NCBI GenBank assembly: GCA_030141605.1
Contig: JAQGDQ010000038.1
Location: 498,001 to 558,000 of the forward strand
From: Tubiluchus corallicola
Taxonomy: Eukaryota > Priapulida > Priapulimorpha > Priapulimorphida > Tubiluchidae
Direction: 5' to 3'
DNA: 60,000 nt
Below are positions 41,201-54,900 of this stretch, one piece after another. The translations under genes were made by a program, and so were the position numbers. Under the pieces are notes generated by a model. It was given only the letters and a program-made list of their open reading frames with translations. It was not told where the DNA came from and did not search any database. Each line of letters starts with the position of its first letter. Position 1 is the stretch's first letter.

Positions 41201-44200
41201 TTCTTACCATTCTCCCTCAATGAAATGAAGAGCCGAAGACAGTATGGCAGAAAAACCTGATAAAAATCAGTTTTCCCTCCTGTCAAAAATCCATTTGCTG
41301 AACTGGTTTGACACTGCTTAACTAATGTTTTGCAGTCACACATGCCCAGGACAATTTAGATATACCTCACCTCAAAATAATACTACATTTTCCAAATACA
41401 GTAAAACAAAAACAAAATATGCTATAAAAACAAAAGACTATTACAGCATTCATGAAACATTAGGTGCAAAAGTGTACTTAAGTAAAATTCTCTATCCAAG
41501 AATTCTCATATATTTTTATACCTGTTGAAACTTGGTAGTTTTTGTTAGAAAACTTTATTGTTGCAGCAAAGAAAGAACACTATTACAGCAACTTGTGTGG
41601 TCACTTCATATTTACTATAACTGGAATTAAAACTGAAACATGCTTGTTCTTTGTGCAAGTGATCAGAAATGTAACGCATTTTCAGAATGTCACAATGACA
41701 GTCACACAGACTTACAGGTGCAAAAGGTCCCTGATTGTGCTTTCGAGGGTTTACTAAGATAAATAATCTTTAATTAACTTCGAAATTACTTCGAAATAAA
41801 TTACTACAACCAACTGCTTTTGCTTTCGTGTTTTCGGAAGAAAATAAATAATCTTTCAATAAGCCTTTTCACAGTTCCAGTGATTGACGATGGTTGTGAA
41901 AAGGCCAAAGGTTAACTGTACCAGACAACACATTTGTGTACACTTGACAATGCCTCACAGACCATGCTGTTGTAATAGTAACAGTTCTAACAGCTAGCAG
42001 AACTTTACCTGGTTCATTTTTTCTTCTTCCCAAGCAAGGTCCCACTAGTTAATCATTCTACGCACAGACTAATGCTAATTAAATAAAGTCTATATAAAAC
42101 AACTGAAGTTAATAAAGTGACACGGCTGTGATACTTTGTTTTACCCATGTCACGTGGTGGTTGTAGTTAAGACGCAATTGCTGTGGTACACTTAACCTTT
42201 GACCTATAACAGCTCTGGGTGCACACAACGAAACTGTGAAAAGGTTTATTAACTTCAAAATTACTTACAGATAAACAGTCAAAAAAGTCTAACAATAAAG
42301 GAAGAACGTTCGTAAACTAATTTGTAGTAATTAGTGACAAGCATAATATAAAAGGTATTCTGAGTATGTGTTCAAGTTTGTCATCATTGGTATGTTGTCC
42401 ATCACAGTCAATGACAATAAAATAAGAAGCTAGGTCTATAATCTGTGCTTTTATCTTTAAATCCAACTCTGAAAAGAAGATATAGTAAACAGCAAATATA
42501 GACCAAGTTTTAAACAATGCTGTAATAACTACTTACTAAGCCATCATCATGTTCAACAGTACAGTTATAATTCAAGTGGCTGTAGACTTGATTTGGTTCA
42601 AAGTATAATTTTTCGTCTTGCCCTGAAATCAGTGAAAAATGCAGAAAGGAAAAGTAGACGTACAGAATCAGTACAGAATGTGTGCATGTACAGAATCAAA
42701 ACATGCTTGTTAAGCAAATAAGAACAAAGCTTCAAACTAATAGAAAAGTGTTACTGCCACTAAAGTGCATTATTTTCATAAGGTCTGCATATTGCATAAG
42801 CACCTACTTTTTCAAACACGTCCATTTAATTTTGTTTTGCAAAGGAGACATTCAGAACCAATTGAAGTTAACAATCGGCCAACTTAGCAAGCGAATTTAT
42901 GATCACCTGGAAACACTTTCAGGTAATTTCATCTGTTACGTTTTCTCAGGCTGTGTTTTTCATTGAGCATGATAATACATGTTTGAAGGTGGCAAAGGCA
43001 TCTGTCTCATCTCATCACCTCAGAGGATTATTATTAATAAGGATCAGGTGATCAGAAGCATGTTAACCATTAGCCTAATTATGATACCAAAATTTGAGGG
43101 TGCTAGATTTTCACGGCCCCAGTGTTAAGAAAATTTTATTTTTATAGTTTTCCATGGAAATACGTATAATTGTATATTTCATTTAGAGTTAGTAATCAGC
43201 ATGATTAGGTTTCAGCACATATTCAGAGTGTTCTATCCACAATAATTTTTTGTGGCTAAACCAAATCAGCCAGCTTCAGACATTCAGTAAGGTTAGCAAA
43301 GGGACAAAGTGCTCAGCTTAATACAGATGTTAACACTAGAATAACTATGTGGTCAAGTGACCTAATTTACACTACTTTAAATTTTATACTCGGTGACTTT
43401 CTCACTGTTTTGTCTAACTTCTTTATAGTACATACATCTAGTGTAAAATTAGTTTCCATTTTTTTATAACTCACCAATGGTACTCAGATGTTTGTTTGGT
43501 CAACCGACCCATCCCTTCCAAAATATACAAGTATGTTAATGAAGGCATAAATTACAAATGTTTGCACTGACAGTGTGTTCTTGCTTTCAACTAAACTTTT
43601 TTCCAGTTAGATATCTAAACATTTATGAGATCCAATAGATGAGAATAGGGGCTGCATCTCCAAATATTTGTAGTAAAATTTGTGTACTGTAGTGTAATCT
43701 GCTAACTAAGATTTTTTTTGTAACTTTAGGGATGTATGAGTGCTAATACAACAGCAGCTTCATAAAGAACATTGTAGACTGGAATATTGTAATATTAGCA
43801 ATGTAAAATGTTCCAGCAGTTCTTTTAAATATTTGATTGAAAGTGTGAATAAGGCCAACAAGTTTTTCTATTTCAGAGGTATAGATATAGCTATGCAATC
43901 AATTTGCAAACAGACTAACCAGTAGTTATAGCACAGCACAATCATCTACTGAGTCTGGTTTTCTGTTAGTGCTACATAAAAAAACAAGTACTGTTTGCAC
44001 AATTAATGCACAAAAGATGCTACACCACAAGCAGTTGGGTGGCCTGCATCAATATAACCGCTATACAATTGCACGATAATTGCACATATTTAATAATAAC
44101 CACTTAAGTAATAGGTAATGATGCAACTAATACAGCACAAGCAATTATAAAGTGAATCTCACATATAGAAACTGCAATGAGGAAAGGCAGGAATGACAAC

Positions 44201-44946
44201 AATTAGCCTAGGGAGTCGTTGTATCTTAATACAACCCTGATAATGGTAGTTTAAAAATGTTAGGTTTGGCTCTTGCCAAAGCCATCAATATAATAAATAA
44301 TCACTACCATTAAGTTCTTGAAACGGGTTGCAAATGTGCCAAATAGTATTTATAAAAAATCTGCTGCAATTAACATAAATAATCTAAATGAAGAAACTAT
44401 TATTTAAGTATATGATGCGATAAATGGCATCCATGATACTCATCAAGTTAATTTACAAGCCACAATGTTAATGCCTTTGTGCTTAATATAAAATAATGCA
44501 ACACAAGTTTCATACAACACACTTTTAGGTGTCAGTATAGGTTAAATGCAAGTTTATAAGTTAACTAACTTAAAAGAAAAGTGAAAAATGTTTCTAAAAC
44601 CTTCATGTTCCTCAACATCGACTTCAAAGTCGACTGCATTTCCCTGTAGAAGATCGTTGATGTCAATTGGCCTCTTCAAAGTCAAAGTGCCCTGCAAAAT
44701 TAAAAAAAAACAATGTGTAATGTACATTTCAATCTAGAATCCGTTTGTGTCAATAGCAATATAAGAACACCATTTTGCACACTTACAGGCAAGCATGAGT
44801 GGTTTCTTCACTTTGTTTTACTGTCACTGAATGTACGTTTATTACGTTGCCACACTTACCGATTCATCATAATCGCTATGATCATCATCTTCGTAATCAT
44901 CGTTATCTATAGTTAGGGTACCAAGAGTTTTTGTTAGGTCAGTCAT
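32293..44946 (-). CDS. FKBP6: FKBP6 / Shutdown-like co-chaperone (inactive PPIase plus TPRs) with extra C-terminal module
   Basis: Thirteen exons on the minus strand: 44860-44946, 44601-44691, 42537-42622, 39955-40075, 39164-39247, 38546-38751, 38226-38345, 36792-36989, 34767-34853, 34496-34670, 33104-33185, 32831-32945 and 32293-32349. All phases agree: 502 residues, or 473 if exon 9 is skipped. The N-terminus is acidic. The FKBP domain (about 105-212) closely follows FKBP6: MEDIS, HYNGFFEYADEPFDSTY, ELGCPPRIPPNATVFYEVELLDF. The catalytic Trp of FKBP12 is replaced by Leu (VPGLDLG), so it is probably inactive, as in human FKBP6. TPR repeats (about 230-400) follow. Residues about 438-497 add an R3H-like segment that vertebrate FKBP6 (327 aa) lacks. 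FKBP6/Shutdown works with HSP90 in loading germline piRNAs and silencing transposons. An acceptor-like AG lies 21 nt before the ATG. Confidence 0.92.
33305..33877 (+). mobile_element. Non-autonomous hAT-type transposon with 8-bp target-site duplication
   Basis: The element starts cagacgcatagcaaagg and ends cgcttgatacaccattg, which are inverse of each other. It is flanked by a perfect 8-bp duplication, caactaat (33297-33304 and 33878-33885), the hAT signature. It is homologous along its length to 40174-40843 in the opposite orientation. A remnant frame starts MSK..SGSQG, resembling the N-terminus of ZMYM1-like hAT transposases. It lies in FKBP6 intron 10. Confidence 0.85.
37263..37993. mobile_element. 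MITE, 731 bp, 22-bp terminal inverted repeats
   Basis: The left end, tacagtaagttctcgctt then aaca, matches the inverse of the right end (ttgttaagccaggacttact then gta) at 20 of 22 positions. The outer TA is a plausible target duplication. No transposase remains; a 70-codon minus-strand frame inside is not recognisable. It lies in FKBP6 intron 7. Confidence 0.75.
40174..40843 (-). mobile_element. Non-autonomous hAT-type transposon, second copy
   Basis: The left end CAGTGGCGTAGCAAG is typical of hAT elements, and the right end inverts to cagcgggggcataac. The minus strand aligns along its length with the plus strand of 33305-33877, for example in gattatattattgtgaaaac. It carries a truncated transposase start, MSKKKSGYQRPKK. 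Its target-site duplication is no longer visible. It lies in FKBP6 intron 3. Confidence 0.8.
41859..42250. mobile_element. MITE, about 390 bp, CCTTTTCACAG ends
   Basis: The left end aataagccttttcacagtt is matched by the inverse of aactgtgaaaaggtttatt. A second subterminal inverse pair supports it: ccaaaggttaactgtaccag on the left against tggtacacttaacctttgac on the right. No coding capacity. It lies in FKBP6 intron 3. Confidence 0.75.
43048..44127 (+). repeat. Ancient dispersed repeat, copy A (about 1.08 kb)
   Basis: It is colinear over its whole length with 56970-58028. Shared landmarks in order include aaaatttgaggg, ttgctttcaacta, gagatccaatagatgagaat (a for t in copy B), gtaaaattt, gtagactgga and the gagtctggtt block. 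Identity is roughly 70 percent by eye. It lies in FKBP6 intron 2. No terminal repeats or coding frame are evident, so it is unclassified. Confidence 0.8.
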
Positions 44947-44967
44947 TGTTGAAAAAGTCTAGGATAT

Positions 44968-47900
44968 CTAAAAACAAAAAGAACACCGATTCATTATTTA
45001 CCATAATACACATGTAATTTATAACTCAAATTTATTTTAATTTAGAGTAAATTAATTAGTATACATTCCAGATGTAGATATGCACATTACAAAAATATCC
45101 ATGGTTTCTTGGTGAGTGCTGTACATTTTCAGGTGTGAAGCTGATTTATCTGCATAGTTGCACTGACATTAGAAGTCACAGAATTATTATTAACCACAAA
45201 GTAATATTTAACACAATAGCCTCTACTTGTGTTCTAAGCCAGTTCAGCAATCAGTATTGTCAGGGTCGAAAGTTGTGTATTTTCGTTTCCAAGATGTGTA
45301 CGGAACATGCTCGGGTATTAAACAATGCTGGTAATTATTTGGATACCCGATGGAATCGAAGTCATAAACATTTCAAAATACTGTTGTTTGCAGTCAGATA
45401 GATACCAAGTGTAACTTACATGCTTTAAGCAGTAATATTACATTTTTAATCAGTAAGCACAACATTTGCATGAAATTATTGCAAAAATAGAATTACAATC
45501 CAATCATGATCAACAATCACATTTTGAGAAAATGTAGAATTTAATCGCGATACTGATCACGATCATAGTGCTCTTCAATCCTCTTCCAGTCCGTGGACCA
45601 GCAGCTATCAATGTTTCCGTTACCATTCTAAACACTTCAAACAAAGAAACAGCTTGGCTGTTACTAATACACAATGTTATCGAACTGTCCGATGTACAAA
45701 AAGTTTACAAGAATTATTTTCAATATAGGAATAGTAGAATCTTGGAGTGGTGGGTGAATTCAAGCTTATGTTTGGAAAGGTCAAAGATGGTAATAGATAG
45801 TTAGGGTGACTGACAGCTTCTTCCACTACAGAGACGTTGACATGCATATGTTTGTACTACTTTTAATTCACTTATCAGGCTACACTTGAGATAAGCTAGT
45901 TTTTTGCGAAATCCACTATGATGATATCTTTACAAAAATATGAAGAAACAATACAAACTAGAGCTTGAAGCTGAAATATCTATATCCATATTATATGCAT
46001 ATATCCATCACTTCTAGAAGTAGATTCATAGATCGCTGGTAACGCCTGTTTTCTACTTGCATTTAGTGTGTGTATAGTACAACAAATTTTTTATAGTTCC
46101 ACTCACAGCGCAAATTTCTTTTGAAGTGAGTTGAATTGAATTGATTTAGATGTTAAAGTTTTGCTAATAAAACATTCCAACTGTTTATTACTTGCTTGCC
46201 AAATGCATATTTTCTTACATTTAATCTGACTCTGCTATTGCAGAATTTACAAGCATGACCTCTATTACTGGCTACAGATTAGAAACAAATTTTTCTTCTT
46301 ATTATGTTTATGTTTTTTATCGGATTTTATTAAATAAAGATTACAAACTTTAAAAATTATACTTTTGATTTATTATGTTTTCTAATTTTATAAATTCTCT
46401 GTCATTTAGAATATCAGTTTTAACAGCTCAACAAATGAATTATCCTGATAAAGATTAAGAGGATAATTATAATTTATGACTATTATAGAACTTTACAGTC
46501 CCTTCACATAGCTAAGAAACAACATCCTACAAAAAAGTCATTATAAACAAGTAATCGATATAAAGTTAGGAAACAGAAAAATAAATACTAAAACGAAGAG
46601 CGCTTTAGAAGAACTTTCCCAATTAGCTAACAAAACCAAAGCAAACGAAAATGCAAAATACTAAGCCTAAGATTTATAAAGGTAGTTAGTGGGAAGGCAA
46701 ATTTAAACAACTTAAGTGGAAACAAGAGAGCTATGAACACGTCACCAGCCCGATTTTCAAAATATATCACACGCACAGTTAAACACAGATAACGCAGGCT
46801 ATTACCGCCAATTCCCCATTATGTAAAAAAGTCAAAATAAACTCAAATATTGCATTCCGCCCATAGATAATTATATTATTACGTTAATAATATCCACGTT
46901 CCGCCATGTGCAGTTTAAAATAGGCAATATGCACAGCCTTCATTGGCCAAAAAAGTGCGATCTATTAAGCGCTGAACCACTTATGAAGCTTAGTGCAGTA
47001 ATTTCCTCCATTCGTCACAACCTATCGAATGACTGTGTATACTGGATGGTGCATAATAAATTTTCAATAGTGATCAATGGGGAATGGTAACAACACACAA
47101 CCAACAAAGTCGGTCTCAGTTATATCAGTATACCTGACACTTTAGAGGCAACATGACATATATAATAAACTGGTAAATTTTGGCAATCTCCTTTGCTTTC
47201 ATCACATTGGAATTACTGCTTCTATTCTGATAAATTTGTGAAATTAATAGAATGAATTGAATTGGTATGCTGAGTAAAATTTGGAGTATTGGTGTCCACT
47301 CCAGGCCTTATTGCATTATGTCTGTAAGCAAAAGAGTAAATGCAATAATTACCAAAATATTTTTGAATCAAGAGTAAATGTGATGTGAAGCAAACAATTT
47401 TGATGGGCTTAATATCTGAAATCCACAGAAAATTTTTGTATAGTTACCACACACTGAAAGATTTTCCGACAAGTTTTCGAACCACCAGTAAAAATTAGTC
47501 TTACAAAGATCAAACATATTATCCGTTTTGTTCGAGTAAAACCACTAATAATTTGTTTAAAAGTGTGTAATCGAATTCGAACTAAAAAAACTCGTTTGAA
47601 TTCAAACATTCGATGCTCACCCCTACCACATGGCAATTGTCACTTTACTGTCCTTGGTGTAGAGTTGTTTACTACTGATATTTTTAAAACCATAAAATAC
47701 TAACAACAAGAAAATTGCAAAATTTAATAATGTTATTATTACAGTTCACTTACAGGTATGCCACAGAAATTTAGAAATCGTATTAAAAGCATCACATTAA
47801 TATCACTGCCAAACCAATATTTTATGCAAAATTTAATTAATTTCGAATTTACGAGCAAGTTGAATAACAATCTTTAAAAAGCTAGAAACACGTAAAGCTC

Positions 47901-48955
47901 AATTTGTAGTATAACTAAGTCAATTAATATTTAATGCACGGCGAGCAAGGTTGAGCACAAAAATTATGTGGAAGATAACAGTCAATAATTAATTTATGAA
48001 AACCACACACAATAGGTACATACAAGTTTTCTGCATAATAAAAACTGGTAGGCTACACAATCATATGTTGCACAAACAAGTTGAATATACACTATTGTTT
48101 AAAATGCAAAATATCACATGACATATCAGAAACAAAAAATCATTTGCATACACATCATATACAACAAATGTCATCCAACCAGTATTATTTTCAGGAATAA
48201 TTTAGGAATTACTATAGTATCACAAACTTGGCAAAATGTGATTAAGTGGTTAAAATACTACTGTAAAGTTTGTTTAAATCAATGTTAATTCACAAACTGG
48301 CTGTACCACACACAAAGCCAGCTCCCCGTCCCAATTTATTTTAGCCAAACTTGTAGCCACAGCCAACTTCTTTAGTCATTTTTGTGTTACATTAGTCACA
48401 GTATAATGAAAGCAGGTTAGGGTAAGAATTTAAACACTTGATATTTTCTTTAGCCATTCTGACTAACCTTTAGTTTAACAGTTTTGTTTAAAGATTATAT
48501 AACTTGAGCAGGCCCTGTACACACAGTTAAGCAACTAAATAATATCACCCTTATCTACTATGTACATAAGATGATCTCCACAACCTAAATCATTACCTTT
48601 CATCACCTCTGAAATCTGAGAAGCAAATTTTAGTTGAATAGGTCATTAAGAAAATAATACAATCAACAGCACTTATAATTTTGACACTGAAGGGTAGACA
48701 AAGGGAGTAGTTATTAAGTTATTAGTGGAAAAATGTTAACAGATTTCACATTTTACAATTTTCTCTAACTTCCAAAAAAAGTAATTCACAGCCACCAGCC
48801 TATGGTTACCATTAAAAATTAACAAAATGGCACTAACAAACAATAAACTTCATTTATAACTGGAAAGTTTATACGCAACATTTTCCCATCACTTCAGCAG
48901 ATGCACCAAAAAACATGGCTGTACCATTAAAATAAGAAAACACAAAGAAACAAAG
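44968..48955. other. Intergenic, FKBP6 5' flank to GLTP 3' end
   Basis: No gene is supported. Bases 47580-47640 on the minus strand read taggggtgagcatcgaat, like a hAT terminus, but the partner end was not found. AT-rich low-complexity sequence dominates elsewhere. FKBP6 5' UTR exons and the promoter may lie here. Confidence 0.4.
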
Positions 48956-51900
48956 TCACCGTTGATATTTTGCTAGCCCTCTGTCTTCATAAATTTGGAC
49001 TATCACATCCAAAGGACCTGAAAGCTCTAAGACAAAGGTTTCTATATCTTTCACAATCTTCTCTGTATCTGGTTCTTTGTTGTAGCTAAGTGCTTTGAAA
49101 AAGTCTTTCCTATAACACACAGTCTTCATACAAAGCTGGAAAAGGAAATAAACTTTGTAAATATATTATTTTTTTTCATTGATATCTGAACTACTAATTA
49201 ATTATCCTATGATATTAAAACTTCAATCTGATGCTCATAACATGATACTACAATACTATTGCAGAACGATAGAAAAGGCTGGCCTTAGAATGTCTTCTGT
49301 TCAATACTACATGTAATTGCAAAAACAGTTAAAGCTTTGAGTGTCATAAAAGTAAATAACGCCTGACTGAGGTATACAATGTTGAAATTCAGAAAATAAA
49401 AAGAATAAAAAATGTACAAAAACATTTATCCAATGCAATTATTTATCCAAATTTAATGCCCATATTTAACTTACACATGCATGTGTGTTTTAAGGTGAAG
49501 TAACAAAGCTTGCCTCCCGCAAAAAGCTTAGCCTTAGCCATTTTGATAGAAGCAGTTTGCAGGACAGATTTAAAACAGCGTATAAACATAATTTGCGTTT
49601 TTATGCTGAAGCTGAAAATAAATTATTGTAATAAAGACTTTTTGCAAATGGTTTTTCGAAGCAGTACACATTAAGGTAAATTCGCTTTTATTACACAGTA
49701 ACAGCCAAACCCGTACAACTTAATACCAGTTTACTATGGACCATAACGCACAAGTTAAGGACAATTATTCATGGTGCGAATAAATCATCCACCCAGCGAC
49801 AATAAGTCTCACTGATTAACTGACTAATATTTATTCTTCTTTGTGCTATAATTCTAGTATCCAGCCATCATGCTTAAACCAAAGTGAATATAATGAGCAT
49901 TTTTGTATCTTTCACATATTGGACATGTCAAAGAAATAATCCAAGTACATCTTGAACTGACAAGAAGACAAAAATTAAGTTCGGGGAAACTTACAACAAT
50001 GCAAACTGATTTAATGCAACACGAGTTAGTGCAGAGTACCAATTTTAGCTGTGCAACTTAGTTTCTCAATAGCTACATTTAACAAAAAATGACTTAGGAA
50101 TGTCAATTACAAAAAATTTAGTTATAGAACTGAAAACATCCATGCCAGTCATTGTTGGTATACATCAACAAGCAAGTAAATCAGCAAACTCTTAGCAAAT
50201 GTACCTAGCAAAATTATTTATTAATGCCAAAGTTTGATATTGCTAAGCCCAAAATTTCAGCAAATTAATATCAATTTGCTTTTCAGAATTAGGTGAAGGC
50301 ACAAAGAATGTAGGTGTAATTTCAAGGCCTACTGATTCAAAACTGATCCGTGATTTCAGGCTCACAGGGTGTAACTATGGCAAAAAAGGCATGAATGCTT
50401 ACGTATTAAATAATAATAACACAAACCTGAAATATTTTTTGCACCATCCAACCATGATACTGCTTAAGAATAGCTTCATAAGCTGCTACTATGTGGGGTT
50501 CCATATTCTCACTTTGTTTCCCAGCTTTATGATCATCAACAATAGCTTGTAATAACATACGAATGTACTGAAGGCCTCTGCAATAAAAATGTAATAAAAA
50601 ACTGTAATTTTTTAACTAGAAAAATACTTTAACTATTTACATGTTATTTTCATAATTAACAAATACAGTTTCAACAAAAATCACAGATTTTGAAATCAGT
50701 TACCACAGCTGAGGCAGTCAGAATGTAGCTGAATTCTTTTAGGTATAGGTAATGCCCTGAAAATTGCTAAAGATGCTGAAATATAATAATAACAGTTGCA
50801 ATGTTCTGAAAAAGCTCCTGACTATACTAACTCAACTTTTGAGTAACAATCATCACATACCCTGCTGCTATTTTAAATTTTATTGGTCCTTTATACTTGA
50901 ATCGCCAAATGAAAAATTTAGTTTCGTATAGATACTATTTTTCATAAAAATAAATTTTATGTTCTCATTGTATGTGGTGTTCTACATCATTCTGCAATTT
51001 TAATTAAGGCTAAGAATCAATTATTGAACACCCTGCTTAGATTATACATCCAGATAGGCATATAATATGCTATTGCATGTGGTCGCCATAGCATTAACAA
51101 AGTAGTAATGGGCATCAACCCACTTATTTATTTACAATAATTACCAAAGGTTATAATTTATTTACTGTTCTCCTCATCATTAGGTTACAAAGCTGCCAGC
51201 AAAATAGGAAGTATAAGAACATAGTCTGTACTTTGAACTTTCTAGGCACATGTCAATAATTTGGTGGCATTTGTTTAACATATTTGTAAACCACTAATGC
51301 TGCTGTGCACATATATACATATATATTACTTATAAGCAGGCTTCAATATGTAAATACAGCTTATTTCCATCCTTGAAGGTACTAAGAATAGAACATTGTG
51401 AGGGCATAAAGCAAATGCTAGGCTTGACCACCACCATGACGATAACTGATATACGTGCGCGTATCTGTACTAAGTAGTGGAATCATGGACAACGTTTTGT
51501 GTTTAATGTAATAAGATTGGTTAATAAACATAAACTTTGATTGAAGTACTCCAAAAAGAATAAACAAACATCTTTGGGTTGTTGACAGTCTTTGGGTTTA
51601 TTGCTACAAGACAAGATGAGAAAACCTCGTATGGTGTTACATTTTTCCAAGACTCCATAACGTGAACCAGTAGAACACACTAAGTATTGAGCCTTACGAA
51701 CTTCTTTTAACAACCAAATGTTTTATAACATTTTCAGTAAATAGTTATAGTGATCTGAATGTTCTTATAGACAAAAACATTTTTTGATCTAGATCTTGAT
51801 TGAGCAAATGCATATTTTGCTATGACATTTTACCTTTTGAGCCACAGTAAGGCATCAATGACAGACACTTTTGGCGGAGCGTTCTTGTTAATCTCTGCAA

Positions 51901-54900
51901 GTTCCCATTCAATAAGATCATTTAGTGTCTCAAATTTTGCAGGATCTGTGTCATATCTGTTTTTTAATTTCTGTAACATTAAATGTTATGTTAAATGACA
52001 AAGAAATGCTAAATGACAGCTCAGCAGGAACAGTTGGCATGACATGTTACATATAAATTATCAAAAAGCTCTATTGCCTTGAAGCGGTAGCTGTACTCTA
52101 CAAGTTTGTATTGAAAAAGTGCCTAAAGTGTTGCAAAAATACTGGTATGCAAAAACAGCATTTTGGTAGTTAACTTAAGGTAACACAAATAAGCTTATTG
52201 TGTATGTAAAATATAAAAAGGAAAATTATATAAACACGGAAAAAGGTAACTCATGTAGCATCACTTGCAGTTCAATCCTCTATTTTTTACTATTTTTAGA
52301 ACAATTATAGTAGACCATAAAATGTCTGAACAGTTATTATTAGATCCAATGTTTGAGACATTACATATTAGATTTTGCAGTGCTATGGCCTTTGAAACAT
52401 AGTCCCTGGGAACAAGTATCATTTTATTTATTCTGTAGGCTTACACATGCATTCACAACTAAAGAAAATCAAACACTTTGTAGAGTGACTTATAATTTTT
52501 GCCTTCTGCTTTGGCATCAAACAAAGTATGTAAGAAGCTAAACATGCTACACTAATGTCGGAGATAGTAAATATTAGCTGCCTCGTTAAACGATTCCAAA
52601 TCAGAGTGAATCCTTTTTCAAGACCTGCCTATCTAGCACACAATGGTCTTGAGTGCTAGTTAGTGTTATCAGCCTGTCAGCAGTGGTAGTTCGCTTGAAA
52701 CTGAATCACTGTCATAGTATTGAATATCATCAAAACTAAATAAATTTGCGCAAAACTTACTGTAATGTTTCCATTAATATCACTCTTTACTGGCTTAAAA
52801 GCAGCACTCATATAATCTGAAATATAAGCAAATTACCATAATAATCTACCACTATCACTAACAGTAAATATTGATCTCAAGACTCACAAAAGTAATGTAA
52901 CTAAATAATTCATTTAGTCCTTTGAATGAAAGTTTTTCACAGTTATTTACTAATGAACTTGAACTATCATACTTTTAAAACAAAACCAGCAAATAAGATA
53001 ATACAAATCATGGCTCACTTTATCAATCATCATTGACCACGATCATCATAATCATTTTGAAAACTGTAACTAATCACTACTGTCACCATTATTATTGTCA
53101 TCGTCGTAGCACCATCATTATTGTCTCCATCAACATCATCGCCATAAATTCCATCTTTCATTAAAACAAATCACTGATTCTAGAGCCTAAATTTGCTTCT
53201 TGTGTAAGATGTAAAATTTGCAAATACACACAAAGATTATGCTGATTTACTGAAAACTACAAAATCATCAATCACAACATGAAATCAATTCATGCTGTAA
53301 ATGGAGAACTTGTTAAAAAAGAATGTGTCATTGCAAGACGTGTGTATGAACTAGTCCTTATCTAGTTTTTAAATTACGGATTGCATCCATTATAGTATAA
53401 GGCTAACATTGCTAGTTAGGAAAGCTATAAGAGAGAAAGACTTAAACCGTTGATCTAGCCACACTTATAGCTGGATGTATTCCTGACAAACAGTTTTTTT
53501 GAACCCTACAGTACAAAAGTCTCAGTTAAAATGAAGTGGAAGGTTGGCATAAGGTTATTATGCTTTAAGTGTTTTTTGTGTTTAGCTAAATGAGCTGTAC
53601 GCAGACACTTAACTCACTCTCTCAAGCAGAAACCTACCATAACTATCAAATGCTTTTTGCATTTATAGGCCGCAGTTAAAAGTATCTAAGTTTCTTACCC
53701 ATTATTTCTTATGATCTTATCTGTCAAAGTGTAACTGGGAAATGGACAACTCTAGTCGTCAACACTTATACTGAATCTTCCTTGAGCAATGGACAACAAA
53801 GTCCATAAGACTGCTAAACTGGGCATAATTGATATAGATCTTTAATAAGTAACTTATCATTTTTAAAACCTTGAAAAGCTGATGGTTGACCCAAAAGAGA
53901 GGGACTAGGCTACACAAGTCTGGCAGATATTTTGGGTGACCTAACGTTGACCCTTCTTCCTCAAGATAATTGATTTATGGAATGCATTACCTCAGAAGAC
54001 CATGGAAGCAGTTATTATCAACCAATTTCAAAGGCCAATGATTCAATAGCATGTTGACAGTAAGAATAGAATTTATGTTGGATCCATGAGAAAGAAAGTT
54101 TGCAGACATAGAGTTTCTTGGATAATTTGATGCGATACTGGTCTACTTAGTTAACTCGAAGCAATGGATGCCCCCGCCTGTATGTTTTGCCCAAATATGT
54201 ATTACCTATATAATGTTTTTACTGTGTTCTACACCATATATAATGTACAAGCGCGCAAAAGCACTTTGCCATTTCTAATGAGTGTAATATATATTGTTGT
54301 GTGTAATATAGTGTAATATATATACACCTAATATATATAATATACACACCCAGTGTTGGGGGCGGTTTGGCACACTAGCCCATATATCTGGAAAACAAGA
54401 GTGGCATATGGGCTGCTCAAGTAGCGTACTGAGTTTCATTAGGCACACGTATGTAAAATTATAAAAAATAATGTTAATCAAAATTTTAGGCAAGCTTTCT
54501 CTTTCATTTCCTTGTAAAGTGTTGTAGCACTGTAAGCCACATTTAATGTTGTTTTATCTGCTATGTATATTGTAGAATTCAATGGTCTATTCATCTAAGA
54601 AGTTGAATTATCAATCTTATCTATCTATCTATCTAGCTTGGAACTATAATAATGACAGTAATGTAATATTTTCATTAATAATAACAAATTACATGTATAA
54701 TGAAATAAAGAAGCTAAGCCTGGGTTAGACCAAGATTAGTGCCGAATTTTGCGGTAAACAAAATACGGACTAATGCACCAAACGGCTCCAAAAAACCCAG
54801 TCTTGGATTCCTCACACGTAAAGGCTAAAGCTATCAAAAATAATAGCCACAAAGATGACAAAAAATAAACATTGGTAAGAAGGGGTTAGCTGCAAATTAA

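Noticed and set aside
47580-47640. hAT-like terminus, taggggtgagcatcgaat on the minus strand
   Set aside because: I could not find the matching inverse end or a target-site duplication.
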